In this document: positions 1-5,018 of the stretch, piece after piece | How positions within the stretch are numbered: the stretch's first letter is position 1 | Layout of the letters: each line of letters begins with the position of its first letter | Assembly: GCA_021204565.1 (NCBI GenBank) | Contig: JAJPZE010000065.1 | Coordinates: forward strand, 1 to 9,373 | Source: Prevotella sp. | GTDB taxonomy: Bacteria; Bacteroidota; Bacteroidia; Bacteroidales; Bacteroidaceae | Direction: 5' to 3' | DNA: 9,373 nucleotides | Translations under genes and position numbers: made by a program | Notes under the pieces: generated by a model | The model's input: the letters and a program-made list of their open reading frames with translations, nothing else | Database searches by the model: none | Told to the model about the DNA's origin: nothing

Positions 1-335
1 CCCATGCAATGTCTGAGCGCCCAGTTCGGAAGCAGATTGATGCCGAGACCGCCCGCCCGCTCTATCCAGTCAAGAGATCTGCCGTCGTCTACAAACCCCA
101 ATACCTCGACACGATCTAAGTTCCCTTTGCGTCTCGCCCAACGGCATATAGTCTTTACCGCTTCGAACTCGCCGTCGGAAACACGCGCCGATGCAACCTC
201 AACGCGGTCGACACAAAGCTCGCCAAGCAATAACCCGGCAATCTGAAGCTTCTCGTGAGGGATGAACGACACACCGCTCGTCTGCTCTCCGTCCCGGAGA
301 GTGGTGTCCATTATTTCTATGAAATGCTGTTTCAT
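1..335 (-). CDS. cimA: (R)-citramalate synthase, N-terminal part (runs off left edge)
   Basis: Only the first 111 codons are in the window; the gene continues past base 1. The protein starts at the ATG at 333-335, 16 bases after leuD. It shows the DRE-TIM acyltransferase signature (DTTLRDGEQ, residues 10-18), with R14 and D15 as catalytic and metal-site residues, then TSGVSF, VDRVEVASARVS (42-53), VEVLGFVD (76-83) and INLL (99-102). These blocks resemble Leptospira citramalate synthase much more than LeuA. L79 and L102 align with two leucines that line its pyruvate pocket. The family joins acetyl-CoA and pyruvate into (R)-citramalate, which LeuCD and LeuB convert to 2-oxobutyrate for isoleucine. 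The preceding leuA already supplies 2-isopropylmalate synthase, which fits a different role here. Bacteroides genomes carry a similar gene at this place, often annotated only as alpha-isopropylmalate synthase. The third pocket residue and the regulatory domain are outside the window, so citramalate specificity is inferred. A start at M9 is possible but would trim the first strand. Confidence 0.82.
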   Translation of the reverse strand, partial: MKQHFIEIMDTTLRDGEQTSGVSFIPHEKLQIAGLLLGELCVDRVEVASARVSDGEFEAVKTICRWARRKGNLDRVEVLGFVDDGRSLDWIERAGGLGINLLPNWALRHCM

Positions 336-351
336 AGGGTCGGGGCGATAG

Positions 352-975
352 TTACTTGTTTCTGTTGTTTTCGAAATCGGTAATCTTGTTCGTACTTGCG
401 AGAAGGAAATCTATATCGTCGTATGCATTCATCAGACAATATTTCTTATAGCTGTTTATGTCGAACGAAACGGCGTGTCCGGTCGCCAGGTTAGTTACCG
501 TCTGCGCGTTCACATCCACCCTCACTTCCGTTTTCGGATCGGATTTAATGCTCTCCAAGAGCTCCGTATGAAACGTTTCCGGCACTACAACGGGCAACAC
601 GAAGCAATTCAACAAATTATTCCTGTGTATGTCCGCAAACGACGGGGCAATAACCACGCGCACGCCGTACCCCGCTATTGCCCAAGCCGCATGCTCGCGC
701 GACGAACCGCTGCCCCAATTCCTGCCCCCGACGATAATCTCGTGCACGCCTTTCGACGGCGGCTCGGAGAACTCGGGGCGGTTCAAAACGAAATCTTTAA
801 CAAGTTGCCCCTTCGAGTCGAAACGAAGGTCGTGCATAAATGCATCGGCGAAGAAACGCGGATCGCGCGTGGTCGACGCAAGGTATCTTGCGGGGATAAT
901 CAGGTCGGTATTACAATTGTCAATCTCTACGGGTATACAAGTGGATTGAACTATATTGAATTTCTCTTTAGCCAT
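352..975 (-). CDS. leuD: 3-isopropylmalate dehydratase small subunit
   Basis: This 207-residue protein is the swivelling small subunit that closes over the active site of the LeuC iron-sulfur subunit. The complex isomerises 2-isopropylmalate to 3-isopropylmalate in the cytoplasm. Family landmarks are visible: NTDLIIPARYL (about 23-33), the substrate-loop motif GGRNWGSGSSREHAAWAI (about 83-100), and APSFADIHRNN (about 109-119). The length is normal for bacterial LeuD (about 200). It starts 4 bases after the leuC stop, so the two subunits are almost certainly co-translated. A cimA-like gene follows after 16 bases, so LeuCD probably also isomerises citramalate through citraconate, as known where CimA operates. 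In the family motif a phenylalanine and a cysteine are common where this protein has W and S (GxNWGSGSS); this is within known variation. No frameshift or truncation is seen. Confidence 0.96.
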   Translation of the reverse strand: MAKEKFNIVQSTCIPVEIDNCNTDLIIPARYLASTTRDPRFFADAFMHDLRFDSKGQLVKDFVLNRPEFSEPPSKGVHEIIVGGRNWGSGSSREHAAWAIAGYGVRVVIAPSFADIHRNNLLNCFVLPVVVPETFHTELLESIKSDPKTEVRVDVNAQTVTNLATGHAVSFDINSYKKYCLMNAYDDIDFLLASTNKITDFENNRNK

Positions 976-979
976 AATC

Positions 980-2368
980 TTACATCTTACGAGGATCGGT
1001 TATCTTTCCTGTTATTGCCGAGGCGGCAACCACGAGCGGCGAAGCTAATACGGTACGTGCACCGGGCCCCTGCCGCCCGACGAAGTTCCGGTTGCTTGTC
1101 GATATTGCAAGTTTGCCGGCAGGTATCTTGTCGGGGTTCATCGCAAGGCATGCGGAACAGGACGGAAGCCGCAATTCGAAGCCCGCGTCCGCCAAAATCT
1201 TGTCTATGCCCTCCTCAATAATCTGCCGGCGCACCGCCCAAGAGCCGGGCACAAGCCACGCCGTAACATTCTCCGCCTTCCGCCTGCCCTTAACCATCAG
1301 GGCAAAAGCACGGAAATCCTCAATCCGCCCGTTAGTACACGCCCCGAGGAAACAATAGTCTATCGGATGACCTTCCAACTTCTCGCCCGGCTTGAACTGC
1401 ATATAATCGAGCATGAAGAGGAACTGCGGCCGGTCGCTTTCCGCTATCTCGCCAAGCGCCGGAATACATTCATCTATCGCTATTCCCGCTCCGGGATTGG
1501 TGCCGTATGTGATGCGGGGCTTGATGTCCTCCGCTCTGTACGTTACTTCTTTATCAAACACAGCGTCGTCATCGCTCTTTAACGTCCGCCAATAAGCGAC
1601 GGCCTCGTCCCACGCCTTGCCCTTGGGAGCGTACTCGCGCCCTTTAAGATAAGCAAAGGTCGTGGCGTCCGGAGCGATAATGCCCGCACGGGAACCCATC
1701 TCTATCGAGAGGTTGGAGAGAGTAAGCCGCCCCTCCATAGACAAATCGCGTATCGTCGAGCCGGCATACTCCACCACATAACCCGTCGCCCCCGATGTTG
1801 TCATCTTCGACATTATATAAAGAGCGATGTCCTTCGCCGTTACCCCGTCAGCCAATTCGCCCTCTATCGTAATGCGCATCGACTTCGGCTTAGGTTGGAG
1901 AAGACACTGCGAAGCGAGCACCTCGGCCACCTCACTCGTCCCTATACCCATCGCAAGCGCACCTACGGCGCCGTGCGTCGACGTATGCGAATCGCCGCAT
2001 ACAATCGTCATGCCGGGCAACGATAACGCCTTCTCCGGACCCACGACGTGAATAATACCGTTGTCCCGGCTACCCATAGGGAAGTGTGTTATGCCGAACT
2101 CCCTACAATTGGCGGCTAAGGTCTCCACTTGCTTCCGCCCGATTGGGTCGGTTATGGTCTTCTGTTGGTCCGACGGCGTGTTATGGTCGGGCATGCCGAA
2201 AACACGCTCGGGGCGGAACACGCCTATCCCCTTGTCCCGCAACGTGTCGAATGCCTGCGGAGTGGTTACCTCGTGAAGATAGAGACGGTCAATGTATAGC
2301 TGTGTCGGTCCGTCCTCGATGTTCTGCACAACGTGTGCATCCCAGATTTTGTCAAACAGTGTATTCAT
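980..2368 (-). CDS. leuC: 3-isopropylmalate dehydratase large subunit
   Basis: This 462-residue aconitase-family protein is the catalytic subunit of isopropylmalate isomerase. It carries a [4Fe-4S] cluster whose three cysteine ligands can be placed: C344 in GACTNGR, and C404 and C407 in PSCSACLAMNPD. This matches the spacing of the E. coli ligands (347, 407, 410). Other family motifs are DRLYLHEVTTPQAF (about 27-40), CGDSHTSTHGAVGALAMGIG (124-143) and RNFVGRQGPGARTVLASP (about 427-444). Length is typical. The ATG at 2366-2368 directly abuts the leuA stop codon at 2369-2371 (TAAATG), so translational coupling to leuA is likely. LeuD starts 4 bases after its stop and is its obligate partner. 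A cimA-like gene lies downstream, so the enzyme may handle both 2-isopropylmalate and citramalate. All key residues are intact. Confidence 0.97.
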   Translation of the reverse strand: MNTLFDKIWDAHVVQNIEDGPTQLYIDRLYLHEVTTPQAFDTLRDKGIGVFRPERVFGMPDHNTPSDQQKTITDPIGRKQVETLAANCREFGITHFPMGSRDNGIIHVVGPEKALSLPGMTIVCGDSHTSTHGAVGALAMGIGTSEVAEVLASQCLLQPKPKSMRITIEGELADGVTAKDIALYIMSKMTTSGATGYVVEYAGSTIRDLSMEGRLTLSNLSIEMGSRAGIIAPDATTFAYLKGREYAPKGKAWDEAVAYWRTLKSDDDAVFDKEVTYRAEDIKPRITYGTNPGAGIAIDECIPALGEIAESDRPQFLFMLDYMQFKPGEKLEGHPIDYCFLGACTNGRIEDFRAFALMVKGRRKAENVTAWLVPGSWAVRRQIIEEGIDKILADAGFELRLPSCSACLAMNPDKIPAGKLAISTSNRNFVGRQGPGARTVLASPLVVAASAITGKITDPRKM

Positions 2369-3868
2369 TTATCTGAATTTGTTTATTGCGTCAATATACG
2401 CCTCTACCGATGCCTGAACGATGTCCGTATTGGCTCCGAAGCCGTAATAAATATGCCCTGCGTGCTCCACGCTCTGGTGTACTTTCGCCATGTCGTCGGA
2501 GCCCTTGCTGATTGCCTGGATAGTGAACTCCTTGAGCGTCATCTGCTTATGGATAATCTGTTTGAGCGCCTTAATCGCCGCGTCGACAGGTCCGTTGCCC
2601 GTCGAGCACGCCTCAAACTTCTGACCGGAGATGTCCAAACCGATTGCCGCAATACTCGATACGTCGCCCGTGCCCGACGATACGCGCAGGAAATCAAGAC
2701 GTACATTGCCCCCTGTTGCCCGCTCGGCGCCGGCAAGAACAAGGATATCGTCGTCGGTTACGTCTTTCTTCTTGTCCGCCAAACGCAAGAAATCTTTATA
2801 TATCTTGTCGAGTTTCTCCCCGTCGACATCCACGCCGTTGAGTTGCAAACGGTGCTTTAATGCAGCGCGTCCGGACCGTGCGGTGAGCACAATTGCGCTG
2901 TCGTCGATGCCGATGTCCTTAGGGCGCATTATCTCGTATGTAGACGCATCCTTGAGCACTCCGTCCTGGTGAATGCCGCTGGAATGGGCAAAGGCGTTGC
3001 GCCCCACTATCGCCTTATTTGGCTGAACGGGCATATTCATCAACCCGGACACCATACGGCTCGCAGAGTATATCTTCGTTGTGTTGATGTTTGTCTCTAT
3101 CCCGAGCTCGGCGTGCGTCTTAAAGATCATCGCTATCTCCTCCAACGACGTGTTGCCAGCCCGCTCGCCGATACCGTTAACCGTAACTTCGACTTGCCGC
3201 GCGCCCGCCAATACGCCCGCAACGGTGTTGGCTGTCGACATGCCAAGGTCGTCATGACAATGGGTCGAAAGGATGACCCGCCCCGAAGCGACGGCGTCGA
3301 CGTGCTCGTAGAGATACTTTATCTTCTCGCTATATTCGTTAGGGATAATATACCCGGTCGTGTCGGGGATGTTGCAAACCGTTGCCCCGGCTTTGCATAC
3401 CGCCTCAATCACGCGGGCAAGATATTCGTTATCGGTCCGCCCCGCATCCTCAGCATAAAACTCCACGTCCTCAACATAACGCTTGGCGTACTTCACCGCT
3501 CGCACCGCACGCTCTATTATCTCCTCCGGCGTCGTGTTGAATTTATATTTAATATGCGTCGGCGACGTGCCGATGCCGGTATGTATGCGCTTGTGTTTCG
3601 CGTACTTAAGCGCCTCGGCGGCGCAGTCGATGTCTTTCTCGACCGCACGTGTCAGGGCGCATATTACGGGCCAAGTAACGGCCTTGCTAATCTCTATGAC
3701 GGAGTTGAAGTCGCCCGGGCTGGAGATTGGAAACCCCGCCTCAATGACGTCGACCCCAAGCGCTTCAAGCTGTTTGGCAACCTGAATCTTCTCAATAGTG
3801 TTCAATTGACAACCGGGCACCTGCTCTCCGTCGCGGAGCGTTGTGTCGAATATATACAGTCTATCCAT
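2369..3868 (-). CDS. leuA: 2-isopropylmalate synthase
   Basis: LeuA condenses acetyl-CoA with 3-methyl-2-oxobutanoate, the committed step of leucine synthesis. The 499-residue protein has the DRE-TIM barrel with FDTTLRDGEQVPGC (7-20, catalytic D13), the metal-binding histidines H203 and H205 in STHCHDDLG (201-209), and NGIGERAGNTSLEE (231-244) supplying N239. The region ALTRAVEKD (71-79) is LeuA-like and differs from the LGFVD segment of the paralogue at the left edge. After a linker comes the C-terminal dimer or regulatory domain (about 370-499) with GNGPVDAAIKAL (424-435), the fold that binds leucine for feedback inhibition in this family. Length fits the roughly 500-residue short LeuA type found in Bacteroidota and E. 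coli. It starts 28 bases after dapA with no strong Shine-Dalgarno motif, and its stop touches the leuC start. Feedback control by leucine is expected from the domain, not shown. Confidence 0.97.
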   Translation of the reverse strand: MDRLYIFDTTLRDGEQVPGCQLNTIEKIQVAKQLEALGVDVIEAGFPISSPGDFNSVIEISKAVTWPVICALTRAVEKDIDCAAEALKYAKHKRIHTGIGTSPTHIKYKFNTTPEEIIERAVRAVKYAKRYVEDVEFYAEDAGRTDNEYLARVIEAVCKAGATVCNIPDTTGYIIPNEYSEKIKYLYEHVDAVASGRVILSTHCHDDLGMSTANTVAGVLAGARQVEVTVNGIGERAGNTSLEEIAMIFKTHAELGIETNINTTKIYSASRMVSGLMNMPVQPNKAIVGRNAFAHSSGIHQDGVLKDASTYEIMRPKDIGIDDSAIVLTARSGRAALKHRLQLNGVDVDGEKLDKIYKDFLRLADKKKDVTDDDILVLAGAERATGGNVRLDFLRVSSGTGDVSSIAAIGLDISGQKFEACSTGNGPVDAAIKALKQIIHKQMTLKEFTIQAISKGSDDMAKVHQSVEHAGHIYYGFGANTDIVQASVEAYIDAINKFR

Positions 3869-3896
3869 TTTGTCGTATCCGTTCTAAACCGTTAAA

Positions 3897-4784
3897 TCAT
3901 ATGGTGAGTTGTTTTAATATGTCCGCCATTCGCTCGCGTGTGGTGATGCGCGTGGGCACAAGAGGCAAGCGCAAACAATTCTCTATCAGCCCCATCTCGC
4001 TAAGCAACGCCTTCACTCCGGCGGGGTTCCCGTCGACGAAAAGCAAGCTGTACAGCTCCGTAAACGCATGATGTATGCGCCGCGCGGGCTCGTATTCGCC
4101 CCTGAATTCGTAGCGGATCATACGCGAAACCTGACGCGGCAGAGCGTTGCCGATAACCGATATCGCCCCCGCGGCGCCGCTCGCAACCATCGAAAACGTA
4201 AGTGCATCATCGCCGCTGAGCACGTCGAAACGCGCCGGTTTGTGCTTTATGATGTCGTCAACCTGCTCTAACGACCCGCCCGCCTCCTTTATCGCAACGA
4301 TATTCGGGCAATCTTCGGCAAGCCGTACGGTAGTCTCCGCCTTCATGTTAACGCCCGTCCTGCCCGGCACGTTATACAGAACGACTGGCAACGGCGAGGC
4401 GTTCGATATCGTCTTAAAATGCTGATAAAGACCCTCCTGCGAGGGTTTGTTGTAATAAGGACATACGCTGAGGACACCGTCGATGCCGGAGAAGTCGCCC
4501 GTCTGCAACTCCCGGACTACGGCACGGGTATTGTTTCCCCCGCAGCCGACTACGACCGGGACGCGCCCTTTGTTCGTTTCAACGACGAGCCGCTTTATCT
4601 CGGCCTTCTCCTCAGGGGTCAAACAAGGCGTCTCGCTCGTAGTGCAGAGAATGCATAAGAAGTCCGCACCATTAGCCAGTTGATATTCAATCAGCCGCCG
4701 CAACGCTCCGTAATCGACTTCGCCCGCCGACGTAAAAGGCGTTACAAGCGCCATACCCAATCCCTTGAAAATGTTTTGCGCCAT
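3897..4784 (-). CDS. dapA: 4-hydroxy-tetrahydrodipicolinate synthase
   Basis: DapA condenses pyruvate with L-aspartate 4-semialdehyde, the first committed step to diaminopimelate (peptidoglycan) and lysine. The 295-residue protein has the standard length and the full (beta/alpha)8 aldolase pattern. K166 in IVAIKEAGG is the Schiff-base lysine, Y137 in LYNVPGRTG is the general acid/base, and R142 in the same motif binds the substrate carboxylate. T48, T49 and Y111 (in PYYNKPSQEGLY) form the proton relay. The C-terminal DGNPAGVKALL and LRLPLVPTRI segments are typical of Bacteroidales DapA. The usual G-T-T-x-E motif reads C47-T-T-S-E here, with C44 and C54 nearby, which is unusual. It is the first gene after a strong predicted promoter and an SD-like tract, and is followed after 28 bases by leuA. 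It therefore appears to head a combined lysine/leucine/isoleucine operon rather than standing alone or with other dap genes. Confidence 0.96.
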   Translation of the reverse strand: MAQNIFKGLGMALVTPFTSAGEVDYGALRRLIEYQLANGADFLCILCTTSETPCLTPEEKAEIKRLVVETNKGRVPVVVGCGGNNTRAVVRELQTGDFSGIDGVLSVCPYYNKPSQEGLYQHFKTISNASPLPVVLYNVPGRTGVNMKAETTVRLAEDCPNIVAIKEAGGSLEQVDDIIKHKPARFDVLSGDDALTFSMVASGAAGAISVIGNALPRQVSRMIRYEFRGEYEPARRIHHAFTELYSLLFVDGNPAGVKALLSEMGLIENCLRLPLVPTRITTRERMADILKQLTI

Positions 4785-4792
4785 ACTTAAAA

Positions 4793-4810
4793 CCTGCCCT
4801 CTCTCCCCCT
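4793..4810 (-). promoter_or_regulatory. Purine-rich ribosome-binding region of dapA
   Basis: Read on the minus strand, the 5' leader of dapA contains AGGGGGAGAGAGGG (4810-4797) followed by CAGG, ending 8 bases before the ATG. This is unusually SD-like for a Bacteroidota gene; the other starts in the window have little or no such signal. It supports the chosen dapA start at 4784. How much it contributes is uncertain, because Bacteroidota often initiate without strong SD pairing. Confidence 0.5.
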
Positions 4811-4829
4811 AATACACCACATTGCGCCG

Positions 4830-4861
4830 CAAAGATAATGCGAAAAGACCGGACAAGCAAA
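4830..4861 (-). promoter_or_regulatory. Bacteroidota-type sigma-70 (SigABfr-like) promoter for dapA-leuACD-cimA
   Basis: On the minus strand the -33 box TTTG lies at 4861-4858 and the -7 box TATCTTTG at 4837-4830, an exact match to TAnnTTTG. The 20-base spacer is within the known range for this promoter class (about 17-23). Transcription would start near 4824-4827, giving a leader of about 40 bases before the dapA ATG. No comparable match was found in the short gaps between the downstream genes, so this is the likely promoter of the whole operon. The leader is too short for a classical peptide attenuator, so control would have to act at the promoter. Confidence 0.8.
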
Positions 4862-4904
4862 CATTACATATCTTTTAATTCCTTACCCTCTTCTTTCTTG
4901 TCCG
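4850..4904. repeat. 8-bp inverted repeat straddling the dapA promoter (possible operator)
   Basis: CGGACAAG at 4850-4857 is the perfect reverse complement of CTTGTCCG at 4897-4904. The centres are 47 bases apart. One arm lies inside the -33/-7 spacer of the predicted promoter and the other sits about 36-43 bases upstream of the -33 box. Such placement would suit a dimeric regulator touching two half-sites. An 8-bp inverted pair in a 234-base gap is not rare by chance, so this is only a candidate. Confidence 0.3.
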
Positions 4905-4919
4905 AATAAGTTTCGCGCA

Positions 4920-4972
4920 CCGGAAACGGGACAGCCGCCACCCGCACGTAACGTGCGGATAACGGCTGCCGG
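4920..4972 (-). terminator. Composite stem-loop between the Omp28-like gene and dapA (possible terminator)
   Basis: A strong nested hairpin is visible. The inner stem is CCGCACG (4942-4948) with CGTGCGG (4952-4958) and a three-base loop. The outer stem is CAGCCG (4932-4937) with CGGCTG (4963-4968), separated from the inner one by a 4 x 4 internal loop. CCGG at 4920-4923 and 4969-4972 can add four more pairs across a bulge. It lies about 50 bases downstream of the stop of the Omp28-like gene and upstream of the dapA promoter, so its natural role is the 3' end of the secreted-protein transcript. On the minus strand it is followed by TCCCGTTTCC, not by a U-run, so a textbook intrinsic terminator is not shown. 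It may instead be a 3'-stabilising structure. Confidence 0.5.
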
Positions 4973-5003
4973 TATGATGTGAGCTACCCCGTCGGGAGCG
5001 CTC

Positions 5004-5018
5004 TTAGCTTTTCGCTAA
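5004..5018 (-). other. Small stem-loop directly after the Omp28-like stop codon
   Basis: TTAGC (5004-5008) pairs with GCTAA (5014-5018) around a five-base loop, which reads GAAAA on the transcribed strand. It begins at the base after the stop codon at 5019-5021 and lies next to the palindrome GAGCGCTC (4996-5003). With the larger hairpin downstream it forms a structured 3' untranslated region. A five-pair stem is weak evidence alone. The rest of the 234-base gap (4785-5018) holds the dapA promoter and leader and no further gene I can support. Confidence 0.3.

Noticed and set aside
4..246. An 80-codon plus-strand frame at the left edge
   Set aside because: It is opposite the conserved N-terminal part of the cimA-like gene, and its Ser/Arg/Pro-rich translation looks like a shadow.
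475..1221. A 248-codon plus-strand frame across leuD and the leuC end
   Set aside because: It spans two conserved minus-strand genes and their junction, with low-complexity Arg-rich translation and no recognisable domain.
280..3848. Similar DNA at about 280-308 and 3821-3848 suggesting a recent duplication
   Set aside because: Both encode the DTTLRDGEQ active-site motif of paralogous enzymes; similarity fades right after it, so this is shared ancestry under constraint.
2969..3895. A 308-codon open frame on the plus strand, antisense to leuA
   Set aside because: It lies opposite the highly conserved leuA, its translation resembles no family and is rich in Arg and His. Long antisense frames are expected opposite GC-rich codons.
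4785..4829. A leucine or isoleucine peptide attenuator ahead of the operon
   Set aside because: The leader is only about 40 bases, has no run of Leu or Ile codons and no terminator/antiterminator pair between promoter and dapA.
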